Source of the DNA: Bacillus oleivorans
GTDB lineage: Bacteria > Bacillota > Bacilli > Bacillales > JC228
Length of the DNA: 64,000 nt
Assembly (NCBI RefSeq): GCF_900207585.1
Contig: NZ_OAOP01000005.1
Location: 1 to 64,000 of the forward strand
Direction of reading: 5' to 3'
Below, piece after piece: positions 18,132 to 26,161 of the stretch. The stretch's first letter is position 1. Every line of letters begins with the position of its first letter. The notes under the pieces are model-generated. The model was given only the letters and a program-made list of their open reading frames with translations, made no database searches and had not been told where the DNA came from. The translations under genes and the position numbers were made by a program.

Positions 18132-18332
18132 ATGAATTTGAAGAACAGAAGTGTCACTGTTTCTTTTTCTGAAGAACATTCACCTGAAACGGGAATATGG
18201 TTATTTAGGATTATGGAACGAATTGTTTTGGATCAGCTAAATATCGATCCAGTCTTAAAAGGTAAGTTGTTGTATAGCAACCAAGAACAAATAACAAAAT
18301 TTATTAGTGAATTTGATAAAGGAGATGACTAA
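18132..18332 (+). CDS. Hypothetical protein directly upstream of the large serine recombinases (about 66 aa)
   Basis: The product reads MNLKNRSVTVSFSEEHSPET and ends ISEFDKGDD. An AGGAG sequence lies so close to the ATG that the neighbouring TTG codon at 18138 could be the start instead. An in-frame upstream extension to 18081 lacks a ribosome-binding site. Its stop codon touches the ATG of the first recombinase, so the two are co-translated. The family is not recognised. By position it could be an accessory or directionality factor for the recombinases, which is inference. Confidence 0.6.
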   Translation: MNLKNRSVTVSFSEEHSPETGIWLFRIMERIVLDQLNIDPVLKGKLLYSNQEQITKFISEFDKGDD

Positions 18333-19772
18333 ATGGAAGGAGATTTGTTTAACGTCTATAGCCCAACCGTTTACGACCAAATCATGGAAGAAGTTAAAAA
18401 AAGCATTGGTGTCTATTTACGTGTTAGTGGTAGTTCACAATCAATCAAATTACAGGAAGAGAAGGCTAAAAATTGGGTTGAGGAAAATGGCTACTCATGG
18501 TCGGAGGACATTGAACATTTCAATGAAAATGTATTATCAGCAAACCAAATCGCGATAGAAAATCGCCCTGAACTAATTAGACTACTAAAATCAATAGAAT
18601 CCGGACAGATTAAAGTATTGATTATCTTTGCTCGAGACCGACTTGCTCGTAACTACTATGAGTACATGGAAATCGTAACTCTGATCTTGAAATATAAGGT
18701 AAAAGTAATAATAGTGGGAGACACCGCCCCATTTAGTTATAACTTCCTAACAGAAGGTGTATATGGCATTCAAATCCAACAAGATGGGACAAACATTGCA
18801 TCACGAATTAAAACTGTTCAAAATCTCTATCCAGATCAAAAATTTGGTTTCATTAATGACAAAGTAAATAGAAAATATCAGATTAATGAAAAATATCATT
18901 ACGGTATTCTAACATTCTTTCAAGAGGTCTCAAAGGCGGATACATTTGAGAAACTATCAACGTTGTTAACAGAGTTTAAAAGTAAGTATAAACGTAAATC
19001 TGTAGAAGAATGCTGGAAATTGTTAAGAACAGCCTTTTATGCTGGGTATGATTCTAAAGGTGGTAACTACTTTCACTTAACATACATAGTCCCAATTGTA
19101 TCTCTTGAACTCTTTAAGAAGGTCCAAGATGTGTTGGACTATTATGAAACAGACTTTATAAAGGCAATCAGAATGAGCGAACAAGAAGCATTCTTTCATC
19201 CTACTTGTGGTACATGCGGTGGGAAAATGGCACATAGAAAGGGGAAAATTGGTAGCTTACCGGCCTCATACTACTGTAAAAGTCACAAAAGCAATTATAT
19301 TTTAGTCCAAGAGTTAAACGCAGAAATAATTGAAACTATGCTCAAAATATTCAACAACCTATCACGAGAAAAAATAAATAAGTTAGCTATTTTTTCAACA
19401 AATAAAGCTATTAGAAGTTTAAAGGAAAAGAAAGATCAACTGAATGAAATGATGAGAAGAGGAAGAACTGATTTTTTCTCTAGAAATAAAAGTTTCCAAA
19501 GAAACCCTGTAGAGTTAGTTAATCGAAGAAATGAACTTTTACAAGAACAGGAATTTCTTCAACGGCAGATAGACGATCTTAACTACACTAAGCGGGTACT
19601 TGTTGATATTGAGAAGATAATTAAACAAAAGTTATTTTACAAAATAAAAACGGATGAAATTTATATTTATCTCTCATTCTTCTTAGAGGATATTAGGATC
19701 AACAAAAATTCAATTGATTTTAAGGTTTATTTCACAGAGTTTTTAGAGGAAGGATTTAATGAATATGAATAA
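18333..19772 (+). CDS. Large serine recombinase 1 (479 aa)
   Basis: Residues 24-150 form the resolvase domain with GVYLRVSG (R30, catalytic S32) and FARDRLARN (further active-site Arg). A recombinase domain follows, then a zinc-ribbon-like patch (CGTCGGKM...YYCKSH, around residues 290-320) and a C-terminal coiled coil (LKEKKDQLNEMM...LQEQEFLQRQIDDL), the usual plan of large serine recombinases. AAAGGAG lies 8 bases before the ATG. The gene begins right after the upstream small gene and overlaps the next recombinase by 14 bases. Tandem pairs of unlike large serine recombinases resemble ccrA/ccrB of staphylococcal cassettes; the pairing, not the identity, is the point of likeness. Confidence 0.9.
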   Translation: MEGDLFNVYSPTVYDQIMEEVKKSIGVYLRVSGSSQSIKLQEEKAKNWVEENGYSWSEDIEHFNENVLSANQIAIENRPELIRLLKSIESGQIKVLIIFARDRLARNYYEYMEIVTLILKYKVKVIIVGDTAPFSYNFLTEGVYGIQIQQDGTNIASRIKTVQNLYPDQKFGFINDKVNRKYQINEKYHYGILTFFQEVSKADTFEKLSTLLTEFKSKYKRKSVEECWKLLRTAFYAGYDSKGGNYFHLTYIVPIVSLELFKKVQDVLDYYETDFIKAIRMSEQEAFFHPTCGTCGGKMAHRKGKIGSLPASYYCKSHKSNYILVQELNAEIIETMLKIFNNLSREKINKLAIFSTNKAIRSLKEKKDQLNEMMRRGRTDFFSRNKSFQRNPVELVNRRNELLQEQEFLQRQIDDLNYTKRVLVDIEKIIKQKLFYKIKTDEIYIYLSFFLEDIRINKNSIDFKVYFTEFLEEGFNEYE

Positions 19773-21402
19773 CAAAAGTAAGGGAATTGAATCTAATCAA
19801 CACGTTTTAACTACGAAGATTAAAGAGATAATCGCACAAACCGTTCATAATTTAATGCACCCGTTGGATTTTTATCTTGTTTCAGAGATTGAAAACCCCT
19901 TATTAAAACCTGCTATCGGTTACATAAGGTATTCAAGTTTGAAGCAGAAGGATAAATACAGTGTTGATATTCAAAAGCAAGAAATTTTACAACGAGCTAA
20001 AGAAGAGGGCTATTATATCCTTTTATGGTGTGTTGATGAAGCGGTTTCTGCTACTCACAACCGTGCTATTGACCGTCCCTGGATGCAAGTCCTATACCAA
20101 ACTGCGTTATTAGATGAATTCCAAGGAGCTATCTTCTTTTATGATGACTCTAGAATCAGCCGCCAAACTTCGGATTTTGTTCTACAAGTCTATAAACCAT
20201 TAGTAATGTTGAGACCATACTTGAAGTTTTATTGCAGTGATTATTCAGGAGTTTGGGATCCGGATGATGTACTAACACAGATCCGATCTTTAATAAACAG
20301 TCATAAATCTGAAGAGCTTAGAAATAAAACATTAGCTTATCAAAGCACAATTCTAAAATTGGAACAAAGGCCAGCATCTCATCTTCCCTATGGTTATATT
20401 AAAGGGACTGAAAACAAGCCGAAAATTGATGTTTCAAACGGACAAGCTTATGTAGTTTTTCTGATCTATTATCTTTCAAGCTGGGGTTACTCAAATAAAG
20501 TAATTGCAAAATTTCTTAACGCTTGTAAGATAAGGTCTCCCAAAGGTACAGATTGGACCCAGGGAACTATTGATAAAATTCTGCATAATTACTTCTATCT
20601 GGGCCATACAAGTTGGAATGTAAGAGAAAGCAGAAATAATAGTAAAAGAAAACCAATTGGGCAGTTTGAATTATTCCCTGGTACCCATACTGGGATTGTG
20701 CCGCATTACCTAGGAGTCCTAGTAGATCAAATTAGAAACTTTAAATCTACTTATGGTCAAAAGATGGAGACACCTTTTTTGCTTAAGGATTTACTAAAAT
20801 GTGTTCAGTGTGATTGTGTTCTGGAAGCCAAAAATACAACATCAGGAAAAAGTAATTCGAGTAGACGTGTGTATCGATGCAACTCATGTAAAGAGTTTAT
20901 TGTAATCGACACAATACATGAGATTACTTTCCAACAGCTTTTTAGTTATTTGAGTATCAATCATAAGCAAATGTTTGAAGGCTCTAAAAAGCTATTAAAT
21001 AAGTGGAAAGAAAATTTAAAAAAACAATCAAAAGAAATTGACAAGGATAAAGAATATGTCATCTTCTTGGAAAGAACTCTTGATTATGAATTAATTGGTC
21101 ATGAACAGGAGTTAAAGCAGGAAGCAAATCTCATGCTCTCTGAATTACAGTCTATTCAAGAAAAAATTCTTCATTTAGAAGAGCAAATCGACATATTGTT
21201 GGAAGATGAAAATCTCGAAACATTATTTAACAACTTCTTTGAATGCAAGCATGAGGCTTTAAGTCAGACTGAATTGCGCTGCTTTACGTTACATTTTATT
21301 AAGGAAATCAAATACGACTTTAAAACCAAAAAGCCTGCAATTGAATTCAGCAAAACTCCGTTTCTAACCCTTGAAGGATGGGGCAAATTAACAACAAACT
21401 AG
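19759..21402 (+). CDS. Large serine recombinase 2 (547 aa)
   Basis: After a 50-residue N-terminal extension comes the resolvase motif AIGYIRYSSLKQ (R57, catalytic S59). YSVDIQKQEI and DDSRISRQ also belong to this domain. The recombinase domain contains ASHLPYGY and KGTDWTQGTIDKILHNYFYLG. A zinc ribbon (CVQCDC...RCNSCKEF) and a long coiled coil end the protein. The sequence differs clearly from recombinase 1, so the pair is not a recent duplication. GAGGAAGG precedes the start, which lies inside the end of recombinase 1. A terminator (21498-21521) closes the operon. It probably works together with recombinase 1 to excise and insert the module. Confidence 0.9.
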   Translation: MNMNNKSKGIESNQHVLTTKIKEIIAQTVHNLMHPLDFYLVSEIENPLLKPAIGYIRYSSLKQKDKYSVDIQKQEILQRAKEEGYYILLWCVDEAVSATHNRAIDRPWMQVLYQTALLDEFQGAIFFYDDSRISRQTSDFVLQVYKPLVMLRPYLKFYCSDYSGVWDPDDVLTQIRSLINSHKSEELRNKTLAYQSTILKLEQRPASHLPYGYIKGTENKPKIDVSNGQAYVVFLIYYLSSWGYSNKVIAKFLNACKIRSPKGTDWTQGTIDKILHNYFYLGHTSWNVRESRNNSKRKPIGQFELFPGTHTGIVPHYLGVLVDQIRNFKSTYGQKMETPFLLKDLLKCVQCDCVLEAKNTTSGKSNSSRRVYRCNSCKEFIVIDTIHEITFQQLFSYLSINHKQMFEGSKKLLNKWKENLKKQSKEIDKDKEYVIFLERTLDYELIGHEQELKQEANLMLSELQSIQEKILHLEEQIDILLEDENLETLFNNFFECKHEALSQTELRCFTLHFIKEIKYDFKTKKPAIEFSKTPFLTLEGWGKLTTN

Positions 21403-21433
21403 AAGTTGTTGAATAACCGCAAAAAGTACAGGT

Positions 21434-21613
21434 ACTGTAGACAAATGACCGCATTGTCCATAAAGAGTTGTTGACCTTTGATTATCCGAATCTCCGAAAG
21501 CCTTTAAATCAAGGCTTTTTTAGAAACTTAAGTGCGGTTGTTTGGAAGTCTTTTGATGATAAGATATCCAAATGACCGTGAGTTTATTAGGCATTGTAGA
21601 CAAATAACCGCAC
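21434..21613. repeat. Four copies of a short motif around ACAAATGACCGCA
   Basis: Copies: TGTAGACAAATGACCGCA (from 21436), ATATCCAAATGACCGTGA (from 21564), TGTAGACAAATAACCGCACT (from 21595) on the plus strand, and AGTGCGGTTGTTTGGAAGTC (21531-21550), the inverted form. They lie within 180 bases just after the serine recombinase pair and could be recombinase binding sites or an attachment site. Confidence 0.6.
21498..21521 (+). terminator. Terminator of the recombinase operon
   Basis: AAGCCTT and AAGGCTT pair around TAAATC and are followed by TTTT. It sits about 95 bases after recombinase 2, between copies of the repeated motif. Confidence 0.8.
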
Positions 21614-21866
21614 TTTTAAACAAGCAGTTTAGAAAAATTTGCTGTAAGTTATGTTAATTATTAAACTTGAAAGGAGCAGATTGATTTATCTCAATTGGCA
21701 ATTGGCAGCTTATAGTGAAATCACCAAAGGTCTAAAACAATGTTAACTCAGTAGTTTTATATTTTTGGATCTCTTTTAAATTGTAACCTTATAATCAAGC
21801 AAATATAATAAAGATAAGTAAATAAGTGTTTTTTAATTTTCTTGCATTTGGCACCAGAAGCACTGG

Positions 21867-21910
21867 GCAAATGGATTAGTGTAACCAACTATCCGTTTGC
21901 CCTTTTTTAT
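21867..21910 (+). terminator. Strong terminator hairpin
   Basis: GGGCAAATGGAT pairs with ATCCGTTTGCCC (one G-U) and is followed by TTTTTTATTTG. It lies directly upstream of the excisionase-like gene and insulates it from readthrough. Confidence 0.8.
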
Positions 21911-21959
21911 TTGTCTTAAACCTCAGTTACATATTTATAAATAGGGAGGAGCTAATTTT

Positions 21960-22154
21960 ATGGTCAAAACAAAAGAAAACTATCCGGTTGTACTTAAAGC
22001 AAGTGATATTGCTGAAATATTAGGAGTTTCGGAACCTACAGCATACAAGTTAATGAGACAAAAAACATTTCCACTAATTAGTTTTGGTCGAAATATGCGG
22101 GTTCTTCGTGATGAGTTTTTTAGATGGCTAGAATCAATGTCTCAAATACAATGA
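21960..22154 (+). CDS. Excisionase-like helix-turn-helix protein (64 aa)
   Basis: The product contains LKASDIAEILGVSEPTAYKL and then a short wing ending in the helix EFFRWLES. This is the winged-helix layout of MerR-like excisionase (HTH_17) proteins that bind DNA and steer integrases. GGGAGGAG lies 9-10 bases before the ATG. It stands 81 bases upstream of the integrase on the same strand, the usual xis-int arrangement of integrative elements. It could act as excisionase or as a regulator of the integrase. Confidence 0.8.
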   Translation: MVKTKENYPVVLKASDIAEILGVSEPTAYKLMRQKTFPLISFGRNMRVLRDEFFRWLESMSQIQ

Positions 22155-22235
22155 CAATCATTATAAAACTTAGAGCATGTGTTTATACTGTTGATGATCA
22201 CGTGCTTACCTAATGTAAATTGGAGGTAAGTAAAA

Positions 22236-23432
22236 ATGGCAAGTATTAAAACAAAAGGAAGTGGAAAGAACAAACGATGGATTGTTCGTTATGACGGAGA
22301 AAGGGATCCTCAAACCCTGAAAAGGAAGCAATTGCAGAAATCGTTCAAATCTAGTAAGGAAGCAGATCAATTTGTTGCCTTAATCACACTTCAGGGAATG
22401 AATCAATTTGGCTCTCTTCAGATTGCAAATGGAACCAAATCTGAAGATGAACCCGTAGAAGTGCCTTTTCATGTCTATGCTAAAAATTGGTTTGAAGTAG
22501 AATACTTTCAAAAAGTTAGACCTAATACCTTTAAATCTCGTCGGTTTTATTTAGAAAAACAAATTATTCCTTTCTTTGGGGATAAAGCTTTTTCTTTAAT
22601 TACTGTAAAAGATATTAAAGAGTTTTATGCTCAATTAAAACGAAATGGATACGAGCAAAAAACCATTAGCAGTATCCATAAATTTCTGTCAAGTTTGTTT
22701 AATTCGGCTGTTGAGAATGGGGATTTAGGCGAGAGCCCGATGAATGCTATGAAGAAAAAACCTAAAGACCCTACGCGAATTGCAAATCCATGGAATTATA
22801 CAGAAGTTGTACAATTTCTAGAGGTTGCGGAAAAAGAAGATAAGGATCTGATGTATGACTTTACACTTTCTACAGGATTAAGACAAGGAGAAGTCCTTGC
22901 ACTCCCTTGGTTTAATATTGATTTGGAACATTGTACTGTAACTGTAACTAGAAGCGTGTCTTTTGGTGAAAATGGGGAGCCAGAACTTATACCAAAAGCT
23001 CAAGATAGCTATCGAACAATCTCTTTCTCTAGCCATCTAATTGATAAGCTGAAAAAACACAAAGAAAAACAAGATCAGATGAAAAAGCGGTTTGGAGAGC
23101 ATTATCAGCATGAATTAGATTTGGTGTTTCCAGTCAATCATGGTGGATTCCAGAACCCTTCAAATGTCCGTAGACAGTTGTATAACTTAATGAAAAAAGC
23201 AAAAGTACGTCGAATTACTTTTCACGATCTAAGACATACACACGCTAGTTTGCTAATTCGAAGTGGGGCTCAACCAAAACTTATACAGACACGTTTAGGG
23301 CATAAAGTTATTGAAACGACATTCAAATACTATGGGCATTTATGGCCTAATGCAGACCAAGAGGCGATAGTAAACCTTGAGAAAGAGTTGAAAAAACATA
23401 GAAAACCAAAAGATGATCCAAATCAAATGTGA
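22236..23432 (+). CDS. int: Tyrosine recombinase/integrase of the tRNA-Ala element (398 aa)
   Basis: The N-terminal part (GSGKNKRWIVRYDGERDP) is an AP2-like arm-binding domain. Residues 75-170 are the SAM-like core-binding domain. The catalytic domain shows STGLRQGE (R216), HDLRHTHAS (H330, R333), LGHKVIETT (H356) and FKYYGHL (nucleophile most likely Y366), the complete tyrosine recombinase set. GGAGG precedes the ATG. The gene ends 87 bases from the 3' end of tRNA-Ala(GGC), read in the opposite direction. Integrases of this class use tRNA 3' ends as attachment sites, so this enzyme probably put the island at this tRNA. Confidence 0.93.
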   Translation: MASIKTKGSGKNKRWIVRYDGERDPQTLKRKQLQKSFKSSKEADQFVALITLQGMNQFGSLQIANGTKSEDEPVEVPFHVYAKNWFEVEYFQKVRPNTFKSRRFYLEKQIIPFFGDKAFSLITVKDIKEFYAQLKRNGYEQKTISSIHKFLSSLFNSAVENGDLGESPMNAMKKKPKDPTRIANPWNYTEVVQFLEVAEKEDKDLMYDFTLSTGLRQGEVLALPWFNIDLEHCTVTVTRSVSFGENGEPELIPKAQDSYRTISFSSHLIDKLKKHKEKQDQMKKRFGEHYQHELDLVFPVNHGGFQNPSNVRRQLYNLMKKAKVRRITFHDLRHTHASLLIRSGAQPKLIQTRLGHKVIETTFKYYGHLWPNADQEAIVNLEKELKKHRKPKDDPNQM

Positions 23433-23486
23433 ACTTCTGTGAACTTGAATGGTTTTGAGGAAAGAAGTGTAAAAAAGAAAAATAGA

Positions 23487-23511
23487 AAAAACCCTTGGGC
23501 AACAAGGGTTC
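23487..23511 (-). terminator. Terminator behind tRNA-Ala
   Basis: On the minus strand AACCCTTG and CAAGGGTT pair around a short loop and are followed by TTTTTTC. It lies 8 bases after the tRNA 3' end. Confidence 0.75.
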
Positions 23512-23518
23512 CGGAGTA

Positions 23519-23591
23519 TGGAGCATAGGGGGCTCGAACCCCTGACCTCTACGCTGCCAGCGTAGCGCTCTCCCAGCTGAGCTAATGCCCC
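23519..23591 (-). tRNA. tRNA-Ala (anticodon GGC); integration site of the element
   Basis: A complete cloverleaf is present: acceptor GGGGCAT/ATGCTCC, D-arm, anticodon loop CTGGCAG and T-arm GGTTCGAGCC. CCA is not encoded. Its 3' end faces the integrase gene, so the attachment core is expected within it. No second copy of the 3' half was found to the left, so the other end of the element lies outside the window or is degraded. Confidence 0.95.
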
Positions 23592-23663
23592 GTATTATGA
23601 ATCGACAATAGCTATTTTACAAGCTTTTTACGCAATTTTCAAGAGAAAAATAAACCCAAAAAC

Positions 23664-23687
23664 GGCTTCTAATAGGAAGCCTTTTTT
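23664..23687. terminator. Bidirectional-looking hairpin
   Basis: GGCTTC and GAAGCC around a loop of TAATAG, flanked by A-run and T-run. No gene ends directly before it, apart from the tRNA-Ala promoter region nearby. Confidence 0.6.
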
Positions 23688-23789
23688 AAGTTAAATATCC
23701 ATTATTTTAAGTATTGAGCCAAAGGGAGGCAGCCGTCAGCCGATCAGGACCATTACCTGATTCAACTGAACGCAAGGTAGATGAAAAAG

Positions 23790-23848
23790 GTGCTTGACCC
23801 TCACTCTGTAACGCGCTAACACGCCGAGGGTCAAGCATTTCTTTTTTG
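23790..23848 (-). terminator. Terminator of the amidase gene
   Basis: ATGCTTGACCCTC and GAGGGTCAAGCA form a 12-bp stem with a long loop, followed on the minus strand by CCTTTTTC. It begins a few bases after the amidase stop codon. Confidence 0.75.
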
Positions 23849-23853
23849 TTTTA

Positions 23854-25770
23854 TTAAGGATTCACAATCTCAACATCACTCTTCTTGACGAATCCAACCC
23901 GATGATTAAAGAAGATTTGATAATATTCATCTTGTCCTTTTAACACTTGATTGGTATCTGGATCATTAAAGTATTTAGCATGGTAGTAATCAGATTGAAT
24001 CGGTCCAGTGGACACATAGAATTGGCCAGCTGGAATTTGGTATAATACTTCAGCGTTTCCTTTGGCCCAGTCTGCGATACCAGTTCCTTCATAAGCAGCA
24101 TCTTCTGGGTAAGCAGCACCGTAAACAGGAATGGAATCGTGACCTGCCTTAGGCGTGATCAACATGCCGCTGCCTGGAACCGCAAATTGATTATTAGGAT
24201 TGTAGAACCAAGCCTTTTGTCCGCCATAATGAATCGCCGTCCAATCTCCTACCTGATCTGCTTTGTAGTAGCTTTGTCCAATCGCTGCCTTGTTGCCCCA
24301 GTCATTAATGCGATTTGTTCCGCCATTTATAATATGAGGATCTTTGATAAGCGGAGCATCAAAGCTAGGCTCTGTATAAAGCTGGATTAAGCTTGAAGAC
24401 TTAGGTTCTTGAACAACCCCTCCGTAAGTAAATGTCGGCATATTGGTGTTGTAATTCGGTGAAATTGTTACAATGTTACTTTCTTTGTCTCCATCACTTG
24501 GATTAATCGGTGCCCCCAACAGATTAAAGAAGTGGGACCAATCCCAGTATGCCCCTGGATCCCAGTGCATTCTAGTCTGTCTGTAAGGAGATAATCCAGG
24601 AACTTCGTCATGGCCTAAAATGTGCTGTCTATCAAGAGGGATGTCATATTTTTCTGCTAAGTATTTCACTAGTTTTGCAGAGGAGCGGTACATTTGCTCA
24701 CTATACCAATCATACCCTGTAGCAGCATAGCCTTCATGCTCAATACCGATCGAGTGCATATTAAAATACCAGTTTCCTGCCTGCCAAGCTACATCTTCAG
24801 GTTTTACCATCTGTGTAATTTTTCCGGTGGTGGAGTCTATGACGTAATTGGCGCTTACATATGATTTATTCCGAAAGTGGTTAATGGCCGATTGTGCACT
24901 GCCTTCAATATTATGGATGATAATATAACGAATTTCCAGACCATCATAAGGACGATTAGCAATGTCATAATTTCCGTAATCAGTAGAGGTGCTAGAAAAT
25001 TGCTCGTACCTTGCAGGGATGAATGAGCACTCCAAACCATTTGGACAATCCGCACCCGTGAATTTTGCATTTCGGAGGGGGATATTGTCGGCCGTGCTTT
25101 TATTCGGTGTAACTGATTTAGGCTGCAATGTTACTTTTTGTCCATTGATTGTATATCTTTCAGCTCCGCTTTGAATCGTCGCATAAACTTCATCAGCAAA
25201 CTCATCTGCAACACCTTTAACATCAGATCCGCTGTATTTGACTATAGCTCCATACCAATCAGCTGGATTAGAAGGGATTTCGCCGACTGTTTCCTTTGCA
25301 TACTCTGCAAGTAATGCAGCTCCACCGCGGATGTTTTGTTCAGAATCATTTTTTAATACTTCAATGTCTGTATCAAGTAACTCAGCTGCTTTATCTAGTG
25401 TATTAATAGAAGAAACATCGGCTCCGAGGGAAGTAGCATTTTCTTCGGCAGTAACGTTCTTTCCGTTTGCGTCCTGATGACCTTCGATATGCACAAGGTT
25501 CATAACTCCATAACCGCCAACTTCGCTGTGGCCCTTGTGGTGATCCCATCGAGATTGATTATACGCTACAGCCATAAGAACACTTTGCGGTACCCCAAAT
25601 TCTTTAGCGGCCATTTCAAAAGCTTTTTGCAATTGAGAGGAATCTGTTGTATCTGTAGCTGCAGCACTATCTTTGGTTGATGACATTATTCCTAAGTAAA
25701 CGAAAACCAAACTAACAGCCAATCCAACAATTAGGAACAATTTTGTCAATTTTCCGACATTATTTGTCAT
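23854..25770 (-). CDS. Secreted N-acetylmuramoyl-L-alanine amidase with degenerate transglycosylase-like N-domain (638 aa)
   Basis: The start is the ATG after GAGGAGGCCGTACC; an upstream extension has no site. Residues 8-28 are a signal peptide or anchor. Residues 48-190 resemble a lysozyme-like (SLT) domain, but where homologues have Asn-Glu-Ser this one has AYNQSRW, so the expected catalytic Glu is Gln72. Residues about 275-430 are an Amidase_2 domain with zinc-ligand motifs IIIHN and MHWDPG and the conserved GHDEVPG. The C-terminal 170 residues are beta-rich SH3-like modules (YYKADQVGDW, VGFVKKSDV) that may bind cell wall. It would cleave the amide bond between MurNAc and L-Ala outside the cell. 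It is the first chromosomal gene beyond the tRNA-Ala border. Confidence 0.85.
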   Translation of the reverse strand: MTNNVGKLTKLFLIVGLAVSLVFVYLGIMSSTKDSAAATDTTDSSQLQKAFEMAAKEFGVPQSVLMAVAYNQSRWDHHKGHSEVGGYGVMNLVHIEGHQDANGKNVTAEENATSLGADVSSINTLDKAAELLDTDIEVLKNDSEQNIRGGAALLAEYAKETVGEIPSNPADWYGAIVKYSGSDVKGVADEFADEVYATIQSGAERYTINGQKVTLQPKSVTPNKSTADNIPLRNAKFTGADCPNGLECSFIPARYEQFSSTSTDYGNYDIANRPYDGLEIRYIIIHNIEGSAQSAINHFRNKSYVSANYVIDSTTGKITQMVKPEDVAWQAGNWYFNMHSIGIEHEGYAATGYDWYSEQMYRSSAKLVKYLAEKYDIPLDRQHILGHDEVPGLSPYRQTRMHWDPGAYWDWSHFFNLLGAPINPSDGDKESNIVTISPNYNTNMPTFTYGGVVQEPKSSSLIQLYTEPSFDAPLIKDPHIINGGTNRINDWGNKAAIGQSYYKADQVGDWTAIHYGGQKAWFYNPNNQFAVPGSGMLITPKAGHDSIPVYGAAYPEDAAYEGTGIADWAKGNAEVLYQIPAGQFYVSTGPIQSDYYHAKYFNDPDTNQVLKGQDEYYQIFFNHRVGFVKKSDVEIVNP

Positions 25771-25964
25771 GGTACGGCCTCCTCTATATATTGATAAATA
25801 TGAAATTCTAAATATATAGAAATAATCCTGCGCGGCTATGGAAAAATACGCCAAATTACCCTTTAGAAACAATTGGTGAATTCAATTGATAGGCATAAAG
25901 TATTTTTCTTCGAAAGGAAAAATAGGTCTTTTATCATCGGTGTCTATTTAATCGGACGAACTAG

Positions 25965-26100
25965 ATTGCTATATTCGATAAAGAAAACTTGGCTAGTGCC
26001 AAGCTTTTAGGCACTTGCATAGTTGCACTTATACTTTATTCCTAAAAATTTTCACTACGTCGAATCTACCTCTTTGCTAAAATTTTATACTTTAAAGCAA
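25965..26100 (-). repeat. Dispersed intergenic repeat, copy 1
   Basis: The minus strand reads TCGACGTAGTG, then AATTTTTAGGAATAAAGTATAAG, broken by single differences, then GCAACTA..CAA..GCCTA and finally CTAGCCAAGTTTTCTTTA. The same order of blocks occurs at 57115-57258. The end also forms a hairpin CTTGGC-ACTA-GCCAAG followed by TTTTC. Confidence 0.7.
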
Positions 26101-26131
26101 AAAAAGAGCGACTTCAAAATTGAAGTCGCTG
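26101..26131 (-). terminator. Terminator of the CoA-transferase gene
   Basis: AGCGACTTCAA and TTGAAGTCGCT form a perfect 11-bp stem followed on the minus strand by CTTTTTTT, 30 bases after the stop codon. Confidence 0.9.
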
Positions 26132-26161
26132 TCTAGTGAAAGCGTATATCTTACGTAAGCG

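Larger units (their letters stand above)
21403..21959. other. Gap between the recombinase pair and the excisionase-like gene
   Basis: Two terminators and a four-times repeated motif (separate entries) lie here. A 21-codon TTG-started reading at 21673 after AAAGGAG was noticed but is not called. Confidence 0.5.

Noticed and set aside
18307-18558. 83-residue ORF in another frame at the start of recombinase 1
   Set aside because: It overlaps the clearly coding recombinase frame and has unnatural basic composition.
21673-21741. 21-codon TTG-started peptide after AAAGGAG
   Set aside because: Too short to separate from chance, spacing only 4 bases.
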